A stretch of 49,946 nt of DNA from Acidobacteriota bacterium (lineage in GTDB: Bacteria > Acidobacteriota > Terriglobia > Acidiferrales > UBA7541): NCBI GenBank assembly GCA_021832085.1, contig JAKBLM010000028.1, forward strand, positions 1-49,946, given 5' to 3'. The notes beneath the pieces were generated by a model, which saw only the letters and a program-made list of their open reading frames with translations, ran no database searches and was not told the DNA's origin. Both the position numbers and the translations under genes were made by a program. Positions within the stretch are counted from its first letter, which is position 1. Every line of letters begins with the position of its first letter. Positions 1-8,600 of this stretch are shown piece after piece.

Positions 1-380
1 GCAACCACAGCCTATCTCGAAAGGGGCGCCCTTTTATAATGCGTGTCACATTTCAGGAGCGTGCTGTGTGGCTCGTGGTTCGCGGCTCGCGACGCGCGGC
101 GCAAGAATTTCGCGGAAAATTGCCGGATGCTCCCCGCGCGTTAGCGTAGCGGGAAAACGAAGCGCTGGCCAGAGGAGCGCCTACGTGGACTCGGGGCGTC
201 GGCGCGAACTGTTTAGGTAGACAGCGGTGCAGCAGCGGGCGTCGGGGCGGGGAGGGTCATAGGCTGAAGCCCAAGAAGGCAGCGGTACAGGCGTGGACTT
301 GTCCCCATTTTTGAGACAAACGGTTAAGGACCAAATTTCAGCGAATAGGAACAGAATTTCATTCGAGGGACGACTGGCTC
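1..380. other. Non-coding stretch at the left edge
   Basis: No convincing gene is seen in these 380 bases. A TATAAT hexamer lies near position 36 but has no good -35 partner. A segment at 69-92 resembles one arm of the inverted-repeat element at 26344-26480. Around 298-315 the run cttgtccccatttttgagac looks like the terminal or upstream region of an IS3/IS481-type insertion sequence and precedes the transposase fragment that starts at 381. Confidence 0.5.
69..92 (+). repeat. Partial copy of an inverted-repeat arm
   Basis: This 24-nt segment matches the left arm of the element at 26344-26480 at about 20 of 24 positions (shared core ggctcgtggttcg). No matching right arm is visible here, so it may be a solo or decayed copy. 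Confidence 0.35.
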
Positions 381-533
381 ATGAGCGTGAACCGATGGCG
401 GTTCACACGGGAGTTCAAGCTGGCCGCCCTGCAACGGCTGGAATCGGGGGCTTCGGCCGCCGAAGTGGCGCTGGCCTTTGACGCTAACCCCAACGTATGG
501 CCGACGGGCGTATGCGAGCTGGACGCGAAATGA
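381..533 (+). pseudogene. IS3-family transposase OrfA, N-terminal fragment
   Basis: ATG at 381 opens a 50-codon frame ending at TGA 531-533. The protein begins MSVNRWRFTREFKLAALQRL and continues through ESGASAAEVALAFDANPNV, the helix-turn-helix start of IS3/IS911-type OrfA. Full OrfA proteins of this group run to about 90-100 residues and are followed by OrfB; here the match ends after about 45 residues and no OrfB is found, so this is a dead remnant. The downstream 180 bases up to the S9 peptidase stop codon show no further recognisable transposase. Confidence 0.7.
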
Positions 534-713
534 ACGCCGGTCCCGGGGAATCGAGGAGCAGATTGTAGATACATGTGGTTCATTGCAGACGTTCAGGCGG
601 ATCACATTTCGCAGGCCCCGGCTTTGCCGGGGAACGGTTACCGGGGCGGGAGCGCCCGCGGATGGGCGAGCGCTGTCCCGCGGGTTCCAAAGCCGAGTGG
701 TTTTGCCTGAATT

Positions 714-2867
714 TCAGGCCACTGAATTCGTGCCGAGATACCTCGCGAACCACCGCAGCGCGCGCTCGAGCACGTTCCGCATATCTTTCGTCTTGTGGAA
801 CGCGTGGCCCTCACCCGCGTAGACGACGAGCTCAGTGGGAACATGCATGGCGCGCAGCGCATGCCAGAATTCGAAAGACTGCGGCGCCGGACATTCCCCG
901 TCGTCCTGCCCCACCACGATCAGTGAAGGGGTTTTGTCGTTCTGAATGAAGTTGATGGCCGAACTCTTGGCATAGGCCTTCGGGTCCTGGTACACGGACG
1001 CGCCGAAGAACGGAATCATCCACTTGTCGATGGAATTCTCTCCGTAATAGCTCTTCCAGTCCGAAAGACCGGCGCCGACGACCGCAGCCTTGAACCGATG
1101 TGTCTGCGTCGGTGCGAACATGGACATGAATCCGCCGTAACTCCAACCGGTCAGACCGAGCCGCTTGTTGTCGATCGGATATTTCGCCTCGACCCGGTCA
1201 ATCCCAGCCAGAATGTCGCGAAGGTCGCCGTAGCCCATGTTCAGGCGTATCGCCTTGGCAAAGCGTTCGCCCTCGCCGAAGCTGCCCCGCGGGTTCGGCA
1301 TAAATACGAAGTAGCCCATCGCTGCGAGCGGGGCCGGGCCGTACCCGTCCCCCGGCCAACTCGGGCGCGTGGCCCAACTCGGGCCGCCGTGCACAAAGAC
1401 GATCATCGGATAGCGCTTGTGCGGGTTGTAGTCCGGAGGAAACAGCAACCAACCCTGTACGTTGAAGCCTTCATTGACCCAGTGAACCGATTCGGCTTTC
1501 CCCCACATCGGTTTCACGTTCGCATTGGCGTGCGTGATAGCGTGCGGCGGTTCGAGAACCCCCACTGGCTGAGCCGCAGCAGTGGTCTTGAGCAGGGCGG
1601 TGTCGATTTCGGGCGGGCGGTCGAACGTGCTGTCGGCAAAGGCAATCACATTATGCCCGGCGGAGACGGAGACGGCCGAGGCAAACGTGCCGTCCGACAC
1701 GTTGGAGGGGACGGTAAACAGCCGGCGCTGGGTGGCCGGGGAGTCCCCATGTAGCGTGAAGAGCGACAGTCGCGAGGAGCCGCCGGCGAACGAGGAGACC
1801 AGCAGCGTCTGATTTCCGGTCCAGGTGAGCCATGACGGCGTGATGGGGATTCCGGGCGTGACGTTTACCGGCTCGCCGCCACTGGGCGAGACGATGTAGA
1901 TGTCGCCTCCCGTTGCCCCTTGATCGCTCATCAGTCCGCCGATCAAAGCAATGCGCGACCCGTTGGGCGACCAGCGCGGCAAAGCGATCTGCAGGCCGTG
2001 CAGCGGGCCCTTGACCGTTGACGGATCGAGCGCGACCCGCGCGGGACCGCCGGGGGTCTGCGTGTAGAGCTTGGCCACCCACCAGTTGTCGCGCCCCGGC
2101 GGAGGCGCTCCAACATACGCGACCTCCTTACCCGACGGCGACCAGTCGTATTCATAGACAAATATGGGATACGGGGTGACTTGGCTGACCCTCCCGCCGG
2201 TCGCCGGCACCACCGCGAGTCGCTGGTGCTCGACGCCGGTCCGGCCGATCACGCCGACCTGCGCCTTGGTCGCGGACACGGCGGCGATGGGATGCAGATC
2301 GCCCTTGACGTAGAGAAAGCTCAACATCGAGCCGCCCGGCACCCAGGTCAGCTCGTGCACGAAGCCGTGCAGATGCGTGATTCGCCGGGCCTGCACCGCG
2401 TTGGCGTCCACTTCATAGATATCGAGCTGTCCGCGACTATTCTCGCCGTGATTGCAGTTCGAGAGGAACGCCAGGACCCGGCTGTCTGGCGACCACGTCA
2501 GGCTGCTGTAGTAGCATGCTTGCACCGAGTCTGGAATCGTGACGGTGCGCACCCGCGTGCCATTGATATCCGCCAACTGCAGAATCATCCCCGCGTTACC
2601 GCTCTTCGATTTGCGGGCGGCGTTCCCACCGCGCGCAGGGGTCGTCTGGGTTACCGTCCATGCAACGGTCCGTCCGTTCGGCGCGACGGAAACAGCGCCG
2701 AAACGTTGGACGTCGCGCAGACGATGCATGATCTGCACGATGCGCGCGGCAAGCGGCTCCCGGGATTGGGAAGCAGCGGCCACCGGGACCCCACAGATTA
2801 TGCCGACGGTCAGAAAGATAGCCACGGTGCCGGGCAGCAGACTACTGAAGCGTAATTTCATATCCAT
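714..2867 (-). CDS. Secreted S9-family prolyl oligopeptidase-like peptidase
   Basis: Serine peptidase of the prolyl oligopeptidase / acylaminoacyl peptidase type, expected to cleave short peptides outside the cytoplasm. The N-terminus MDMKLRFSSLLPGTVAIFL plus a small-residue stretch ending ...AAASQS is a signal peptide. Residues of about 50-430 contain beta-propeller-like WSPDS / WSPSG / WSPNG repeats. The C-terminal alpha/beta-hydrolase domain has the nucleophile in GWSYGGF (Ser about 576), Asp in GQDDGE (about 655) and His in GEGHAF (about 688), so the triad is intact. I start at ATG 2867, with a GGGGG stretch just upstream; an in-frame start 30 nt further upstream would place residues before the signal peptide. 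It stands alone between transposase fragments. The specific substrate is unknown. Confidence 0.92.
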   Translation of the reverse strand: MDMKLRFSSLLPGTVAIFLTVGIICGVPVAAASQSREPLAARIVQIMHRLRDVQRFGAVSVAPNGRTVAWTVTQTTPARGGNAARKSKSGNAGMILQLADINGTRVRTVTIPDSVQACYYSSLTWSPDSRVLAFLSNCNHGENSRGQLDIYEVDANAVQARRITHLHGFVHELTWVPGGSMLSFLYVKGDLHPIAAVSATKAQVGVIGRTGVEHQRLAVVPATGGRVSQVTPYPIFVYEYDWSPSGKEVAYVGAPPPGRDNWWVAKLYTQTPGGPARVALDPSTVKGPLHGLQIALPRWSPNGSRIALIGGLMSDQGATGGDIYIVSPSGGEPVNVTPGIPITPSWLTWTGNQTLLVSSFAGGSSRLSLFTLHGDSPATQRRLFTVPSNVSDGTFASAVSVSAGHNVIAFADSTFDRPPEIDTALLKTTAAAQPVGVLEPPHAITHANANVKPMWGKAESVHWVNEGFNVQGWLLFPPDYNPHKRYPMIVFVHGGPSWATRPSWPGDGYGPAPLAAMGYFVFMPNPRGSFGEGERFAKAIRLNMGYGDLRDILAGIDRVEAKYPIDNKRLGLTGWSYGGFMSMFAPTQTHRFKAAVVGAGLSDWKSYYGENSIDKWMIPFFGASVYQDPKAYAKSSAINFIQNDKTPSLIVVGQDDGECPAPQSFEFWHALRAMHVPTELVVYAGEGHAFHKTKDMRNVLERALRWFARYLGTNSVA

Positions 2868-3138
2868 AACCCCCGTCGCTCTCGATCGCTCAAGCAATCA
2901 CGCGAGAAATCCTAGCACTCAAGAAGTCGAGCGTCGAACCGCCAGCCAGATACTTGCGGCGGCCTTCGCCAGCCGGCACGCAGGTTGAAGGAAGAGAAGT
3001 GGGAAATACAGTCGAAAAGAGGGGAACGCCAGGAAAGCCCTTAACCTCTTGTCTCACTCCAGGGGACAACCCCACCGTGCCCTTTGCTTTTGGCGTGTGG
3101 TTTTTCGGGCGTGGCGGAAACTGCCGAGCGAGGCGAAC

Positions 3139-3157
3139 GGGCGCGGGGACCGCGCCC
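3139..3157 (-). repeat. REP-like palindrome, GC-rich type
   Basis: Stem gggcgcgg / ccgcgccc (8 bp, perfect) around a 3-nt loop. It is followed by ctacc, so on the minus strand the hairpin is preceded by GTAG, the tetranucleotide that accompanies REP elements mobilised by RAYT proteins. A variant of the same hairpin lies at 5581-5599. Confidence 0.6.
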
Positions 3158-3211
3158 CTACCAGCCCCGGACCTTGCCAGGCCGCGACCGAACCACGACA
3201 GGGGGAAAGCC

Positions 3212-3233
3212 GCACAGCCAGGATTGGCTGTGC
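3212..3233 (-). repeat. REP-like palindrome, CACAGCC type
   Basis: Perfect 8-bp stem gcacagcc / ggctgtgc with loop aggatt, followed by tact; read on the minus strand it is preceded by GTAG. The hairpin, its loop and the following tact are identical to the copy at 5554-5575. Confidence 0.7.
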
Positions 3234-3250
3234 TACTGGGGGGTACAGAC

Positions 3251-3518
3251 TGGGGACATGGTTGACAGATTGGACCGGGGACATTCCTAACACTGAGATG
3301 GTGAGGGCGGGAGCGTATAAAAAGGCGGCATGGCCCGGAAAGCGAGCAGTGTCGTGGATGAGAGGATGCGGTTTGTGTTGGAGCATGAGCGCGGGTTGTG
3401 GACAATGACCGAGCTGTGCCAAGCGCACCAGATTACGCGAGAGACGGGATACTGCTGGGTGCGGCGCTACCGGCAAGGAGGGCTGGAGGCGCTGGCGCTG
3501 CTGGAGCAGGTTCCGTGA
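3251..3518 (+). mobile_element. Left end of an IS481-type insertion sequence (remnant)
   Basis: Two GGGGACAT motifs 25 nt apart (3252 and 3277) precede the truncated transposase at 3330. Repeated GGGGACA-like motifs near the ends are typical of IS481-type elements, so I read this as the element's left end. The right end is missing: the coding part breaks off at about 3518 and runs into an unrelated IS5-type fragment. Confidence 0.5.
3330..3518 (+). pseudogene. IS481-type transposase, N-terminal fragment
   Basis: A 62-residue frame starting MARKASSVVDERMRFVLEHE, followed by a helix-turn-helix segment with TMTELCQAHQITRETGYCWV and RRYRQGGLEAL. This is the DNA-binding start of IS481/IS3-like integrase-core transposases, which are normally above 280 residues; the DDE catalytic core is absent. 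The frame stops directly at the junction with the next fragment. Confidence 0.7.
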
Positions 3519-3527
3519 GCCGGGCGG

Positions 3528-3780
3528 GTGACCGTGGCGGGCGTCAAGTGCTTCGACACAGCCGGGTTCGTGGCCGAGTGCCGGCAGCGGCGCATCACGC
3601 CACACGTGGCGCAGAACCTGGGACGCGGCGGCAGTGCGATTGACCGGCGCACGACACGGCAGATTGGCGACCGGGTCAGTCAGAAGAAGCGGAAGCGCAT
3701 CGAGGAATGCTTCGGCCGGCTGAAGGCGGTGGCGCTGTTGCGGAAGTCGCGTCAGCGCGGCGCGGGCTGCGATTCAGGAG
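3528..3780 (+). pseudogene. IS5/IS1182-type transposase, C-terminal fragment
   Basis: The frame reads VKCFDTAGFVAECRQRRITP, HVAQNLGRGGSAIDRRTTRQ, then SQKKRKRIEECFGRLKAVAL and LRKSRQRG. This is the end of an IS5/IS1182-type DDE transposase: the R(3)E(6)K spacing around the catalytic Glu (RKRIEECFGRLK) is present, while the N-terminal two thirds are missing. Past about 3780 the similarity continues only weakly and in a shifted frame to about 3870. The frame stays open to 4007, but that part is not transposase-like. Confidence 0.7.
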
Positions 3781-4237
3781 AGCATCAGGGCGCCGTGGCG
3801 TGTATGTCCACGCGCAGGCAGCCCGGTGGGTTGCCCATGTCATGCGCGCAAATGCAGGCGAGTCTGGTCACAAGCCGAAGTCTATGCCGCTGGCGGCGAT
3901 CGCAGATTGGGGATTGTGAATTTCGGAATTGGGAACGGCAGCGGATGGCGCTGTTGTATTTCGAGTGGTGTGAAGCGGATTTCTCGCGGGGACGGGGCGG
4001 GCTCTAACCCCACTACCAACGGCGGAAGGCGGAGCCTGCGTGGATTGCCGATTGTGCGGAAGGGGGAAATCGCATTTCCGGCTGCGCGAATCGGCGCATA
4101 GCGGAAACCAGGAGAATGCGCTTTGAGTGGGTTCTCGCCAAGATTAAGGAGAGCAAACACTTGGCGCCGCCGGCTCGCGCGGGGTCCGGTCCTTACTTTG
4201 GCAAGCGTAGTGCTCATCGTATGAGCAAAGGCTGGCC
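3781..4237. other. Decayed intergenic stretch
   Basis: About 450 bases between the transposase fragment and the VWFA-related gene. Up to about 3870 there may be frameshifted remains of the IS5-type transposase tail; the rest shows no gene, palindrome or clear promoter. Confidence 0.5.
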
Positions 4238-5302
4238 ATGAAAGCGAATCCGCTGATTCGGCTGGGAACCGGGGCCGCAGCGTTTGTAATGCTGGCGCTG
4301 TTTGCCCTTGAATACGCCTGGGTAAAGTCCGCCCTGATCACACCGCCCCCCGACAGCCAGCCGCGGCAGGAAATCAGCCCGCGTGATCAGCCAAAAGGGC
4401 AACCGGGCGTTTTGCCCCAGGCACCGGTGGTGAATATAGACGTCCTGGTGACCGACGAAGACGGGTTTGTCCTGGCGGGGCTGAACCAGGCAAATTTTCG
4501 CGTTCTGGACAACGGCCAGCCGCAAGCGATCACGCATTTCGAGCCGGTCGGCGCGCGGATCACCATCGTGATGCTGCTCGAAGCCACTTCGAGCGCGTAC
4601 AGTTATTTCTCCTACAAGTCGGCTAGCTGGGGGTCCGCGCTGCTGAATTATCTGGAACCCGAGGATTACGTCGCGCTTGTGACCTACGATATCAAGCCCA
4701 CGGTCCGGGTCGATTTCACGCGGAACAAACCGGAAGTTCTACAGGCGCTGTCCACATCCTGGTATGGCCAGTTCCGAGATTCGAATCTGTTCGACGCGGT
4801 GATCGATACGCTCGACCGGCTCGATCGCGTAAAAGGCAAAACCGCGATAGTGATCGTCGGTACGGGCTTCAATACGATGAGCCAGCACAACCTCGGCGAC
4901 ACGCTGAAGCGAATCAAGGAAAGCGAGGCAATGATTTTCGCCGTCGGGGTTGCCGAAGGCGAATATATATGGTCTGGCCGGTCTTCCATCACCTACCTGC
5001 AGTCCAAAAACGCCCTGCAAGCCTTCACGGAACTCACCGGGGGCATGGCCTGGTTCCCGCGTTTCCAGGGCGAAATTCCGGGTATTTTCCGCAGTGTCGC
5101 CACGCATCTTCGCAACCAGTACAGAATCGGTTTCACGCCACCGGAATCGGCCCGCGACGGCAAATATCACAAATTGAAGGTCGAGGTCATCGGCGCGGAG
5201 GGGAAGCCGCTGACAGTCGTGAATCCCAAAGGCAAGCGCCGGAAGGTCGAAGTTTATGCGCGGCAGGGCTACATGGCGCGGGGCGGCGATGTAGGCAGGT
5301 AG
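4238..5302 (+). CDS. VWFA-related domain protein (acidobacterial type)
   Basis: A 354-residue protein with an N-terminal membrane segment or signal (about 8-30), a proline-rich linker (about 35-60), a short N-terminal beta domain (VVNIDVLVTDEDGF, then FRVLDNGQPQAITHFE) and a von Willebrand A-type domain (about 105-310). This matches the VWFA-related family that is greatly expanded in Acidobacteriota. The metal-site motif DxSxS is replaced by E115-A-T117-S-S119, a conservative but unusual change that may weaken metal binding. It is probably exported and binds a protein partner; the partner is unknown. AAAGG upstream of ATG 4238 is a plausible ribosome binding site. It stands alone. Confidence 0.85.
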   Translation: MKANPLIRLGTGAAAFVMLALFALEYAWVKSALITPPPDSQPRQEISPRDQPKGQPGVLPQAPVVNIDVLVTDEDGFVLAGLNQANFRVLDNGQPQAITHFEPVGARITIVMLLEATSSAYSYFSYKSASWGSALLNYLEPEDYVALVTYDIKPTVRVDFTRNKPEVLQALSTSWYGQFRDSNLFDAVIDTLDRLDRVKGKTAIVIVGTGFNTMSQHNLGDTLKRIKESEAMIFAVGVAEGEYIWSGRSSITYLQSKNALQAFTELTGGMAWFPRFQGEIPGIFRSVATHLRNQYRIGFTPPESARDGKYHKLKVEVIGAEGKPLTVVNPKGKRRKVEVYARQGYMARGGDVGR

Positions 5303-5444
5303 GCGCAGTTGCCGGAAAGGGCGTGCTGGGCTCAGCCCGAGACGCTCGTACGACCTGAGCACGTTCCTCAACGGGACACTGCGCTGACGCCTTGGCTGGC
5401 TTTCCGTCGGGCAGGCGGCCAAACACACGCACGAAGGCAGGGAA

Positions 5445-5466
5445 GCACAGGCAATCCAGACTGTGC
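5445..5466 (+). repeat. Degenerate CACAGCC palindrome
   Basis: The 22-nt segment matches the reverse complement of the 3212/5554 palindrome at 19 of 22 positions; its stem is reduced to gcacag / ctgtgc. It is therefore an inverted, diverged family member. Confidence 0.45.
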
Positions 5467-5553
5467 GGCTTTCCCGAGGTAATCGCACCCCCGGCGTCCT
5501 GGCACACCTCACAGCCGGGAGCCCGGCCCATTGACCGGCCGAACCTTCCCCCG

Positions 5554-5575
5554 GCACAGCCAGGATTGGCTGTGC
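5554..5575 (-). repeat. REP-like palindrome, CACAGCC type
   Basis: Perfect 8-bp stem gcacagcc / ggctgtgc with loop aggatt and following tact (GTAG on the minus strand); identical to 3212-3233. The GC-rich hairpin 5581-5599 follows 5 nt later, so the same two hairpin types occur together at both loci. Confidence 0.7.
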
Positions 5576-5580
5576 TACTC

Positions 5581-5599
5581 GGGCGCGCGCAACGCGCCC
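5581..5599 (-). repeat. REP-like palindrome, GC-rich type
   Basis: Stem gggcgcg / cgcgccc with loop cgcaa, followed by ctagc (CTAG instead of GTAG on the minus strand). It is a variant of the hairpin at 3139-3157. Confidence 0.5.
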
Positions 5600-5668
5600 C
5601 TAGCAACCGGGTCAGAGGTCCCAACTCGAAAACCTAAGCAGCCCGAGCGTGCGGCGGGCGGCGCGGAG

Positions 5669-8600
5669 CTATTTCGCTGCGCCCTTGTGCTCCGACTGGA
5701 TTTGTTGGAGCAGGGCGTGGACGGCGGCGGCGAGCTGGGAATCCTTGTGCTCGTAGGTCTGGCCGATGGGGCGCGCGACGCGGATATCGACCGGGCGCGG
5801 ATGCATCTCCATCACATGGCCCGAGTTCGTGACGACACGGGCATGCGGCAGGCGAACCACAGAGCCGTCGATGAGGCGCGCGGCCCAGGTGTAGATGATC
5901 CAGCCTGCAGTGGGCTCGCCGACCACCTTGCCGAGATGGAGGGTGCGGTAGCCCTGGGTGAAGTCCTCGCCATCGGAGAGCGTGCCGCGATTGACAACGA
6001 GGATCGTGGGCCGCTCGAGCGCGCGCTGGCCGCTGAGGATACGCATGGGAGCGGCGGGCAAGCCGCGCGGCTCGATGGTGAGGTAGTGGCGGCGGGCGAG
6101 GACGTCGATGGCGTAGGGATTGACGAAGCCACCAGTATTGCTGCGGATGTCGATCACGACGCCTTCGAGCGTTTGGGTGGTGGAGCTGAGTTCCGCGTTG
6201 AGATGTTGCAGGTCACTCGGCTCCATCGATTGCAGGTTGGCATAGCCGAGCTTGCCGTCGCTGAGTCTGGCGACGTAGGCGCGATTCGCCTCGACCCATT
6301 CGTGGTAGAGCAGGTTTTTCATCACGCCCGTACCGACCGGCTTCACATCCACCTTGCGCGGATTGGCGCCGCCGAGCGTGAGCGTGACCAGATGGCCGGT
6401 GCGATGGGCGAGCAGTTGGTGGTAGTTCGTGTGCGGGCCGATCGGGGTGCCGTCGATCGCGAGCAGCTCATCGCCGGGCTTGATGCCGGCGATTGCCGCC
6501 GGGCTGCGGGGAACGACCGCGCTGACGTGCAGCGTGCCGGACTGCTGGTAGGCGGCGACGTCGAAGGCGAGGCCGATCCGGCCCTCGAAAGGTTTGCTCT
6601 TCCCGCGCGGCGGGAACAGGCCGGAATGGGAGGAGTTCAGCTCGCCGATCATCAGATTGAGCAGGCCGTAGAGTTCATGTGGGTTGGTGGCGCCGGCGAC
6701 GTAGGGCTCGTATTCGGTGTGGACGGCGTTCCAGTTCACGCCGTTCATGTCGGGATTGCAATAGTTGTCGCGGAGGTAACGCCAGGCCTGGTCGAACACC
6801 TCGAATTTCTCGCGAGCGAAGTTGACGTTCAGGCCGGCGGTCGCGGCGACCGGCTTCACTTTCCGCGTGGCGAGGGCGACCTCGAAGATGCGGCCGTGGT
6901 CGAGGTAGAAAACGTCCTTGCTATCGGGCGTGAACTGGGCGTCGGTTTTCGGACCGGGCGTCGAGGTGAGCTGGCGGGCGACCTTCGGTTTCTTGCTCAG
7001 CTCGTTGAGCGAATAGACGTAGAGATTCTCCTGACCGGCGACGCTTGAAGTGACGAGGGCCCATTTGCCGTTCGGGCTGATCGCGACGCTCCGCACATTG
7101 AGGCCGATGGACAGGAAATGGAACCGACGGCGAATGTGCTGGAAATCGATCTTCACCGGCTGGATCTTTTTCTTCTTTTGCGACTTCGCTCCGGCGACCT
7201 GCTTGCCTGGCGCGACATTCGGCTGGCCAGCTTGTGGCTGCTCCTTTTTGAAAAGCTTCCAGAACTGGTTTTCCTCGAATTGCGGAACGTGGGGAATGAG
7301 ATCGATGCGGGCAACGCGCACCATCTTGGTGCGCTGGCCGGTCGCGTAGAGCAGGAATTTGCCGTTGGGACTCCAAACGGGACCGAAGCCGCCGAGGTTG
7401 CCAACGAAGCTGACCGGGTGGCTGGGACCGCCGGCGGCGGCGACAACGTCGACATTGCGGAACATGCGCGGGCCGTAGGTGGCATAGGCGATCCAGCGGC
7501 TGTCGGGCGACCAGGCGATGGCGTGGGGGTCGTTGATCGGCGGCAAACTGAAATTCCCTTGGGCGAGCACGCGGACCTGGCTGGTGGCGAAATCGAGCGC
7601 GCAGAGCTGGTGGCCGTCGCGTTTGAAAGCCAGTTCCTTGCCGTTGGGCGAAAAGACGGGCGAGTAGTCCTCGCCCTGGGAGACGATTTCGGTCTGCTTG
7701 CGCGTCGAGAAATTGTAGAGATAGAGGTGCGGGGCATCGCCGCGGTCGGAAACAAAGACCAGCCGGCGGCTGCCCGGCGACCAGGCGAGTTCGGAGTGGT
7801 TGAACGGGGAATGGGTGATCTCGATAGCGCGACCGGGCTCCGAGGAGGGAGCGGCGAAGACTGTGCCATGTGCGATGAAGGCGATTTTCTTGCCGTCGGG
7901 TGAGAGGGCCAGTTCCTGGAAATGATCCTGGAAGACGCGGTGGGTGACGCCGACGGCGTTTGCGGCGCCACGCAGGGTGATCGGGACCTCGCTGGCCTTG
8001 CCGGTTTTCGTGTCGAGCTTCCAGATGCCGAAGTGGCGGGCGAAGACGATCGTTTTGCCGTTGTAGCCGATGCGCGGCCAGACGAGACGGTCGTCGGTGA
8101 AATGGGTGACCTGGCGCGGGGCGCCGTGAAGCGAGGTGACCCAGATATTGGCGAAGCCGGTGCGGTCGGAGACGTAGTAGACCTCGCGGCCGTTGGCGCT
8201 CCACATCGGCCAGAGTTCCTCGGCGTTGCCGGCGCTGATCTGGCGGTAGTGGCGGCCGTGGTCAAAGTTGAGCAGCCAGATTTCGGAATCGTCGAGATGG
8301 CTGTGGCCCTTGCGCCACCATTGCCAGTTGGCGACGCCGTGGCCGGTGAAGGCGATCTCCTCGTGGCCCTCGGGGGCAGGCGCGGCGTAATGCTCGTTGA
8401 TATAAAGCTCGGAGGTGACCGGCATGGGTGTGCCGCCCTCGGGGCTGATCCTGTAAATGCTGTCCATGTAGATGATGTTGTCGCCGGTGGAGGAGAAATA
8501 GATCCAACGGCCGTTGCGCGACCAGGCGTCGAGTTCGACGCCGGCGTCGTTGAAGGTGAGCTGCTTTTCGGCGCCGGTGCGCAAATCGAGCACGTAGATA

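Larger units (their letters stand above)
2868..3329. other. Intergenic region with palindromes and an IS end
   Basis: The stretch upstream of the S9 peptidase holds no gene. It contains two REP-like palindromes (3139-3157 and 3212-3233) and, from about 3251, the apparent left end of an IS481-type element with two direct GGGGACAT motifs at 3252-3259 and 3277-3284. Confidence 0.6.
5303..5668. other. Convergent intergenic region rich in palindromes
   Basis: Lies between the 3' ends of the VWFA-related gene (plus) and the tricorn homologue (minus). No gene is seen. It contains a degenerate CACAGCC palindrome (5445-5466), a perfect one (5554-5575) and a GC-rich one (5581-5599). These hairpins could also act as transcription barriers for both genes. 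Confidence 0.6.

Noticed and set aside
2868..3329. Riboswitch or structured leader upstream of the S9 gene
   Set aside because: Only simple short palindromes shared with other loci were seen; no known riboswitch pattern.
5531..7048. Long open frame on the plus strand (about 500 codons)
   Set aside because: It lies antisense to the tricorn homologue; high G+C keeps the opposite frame open. No domain, no ribosome binding site, and Glu/Gly/Ala/Val-rich composition typical of shadow frames.
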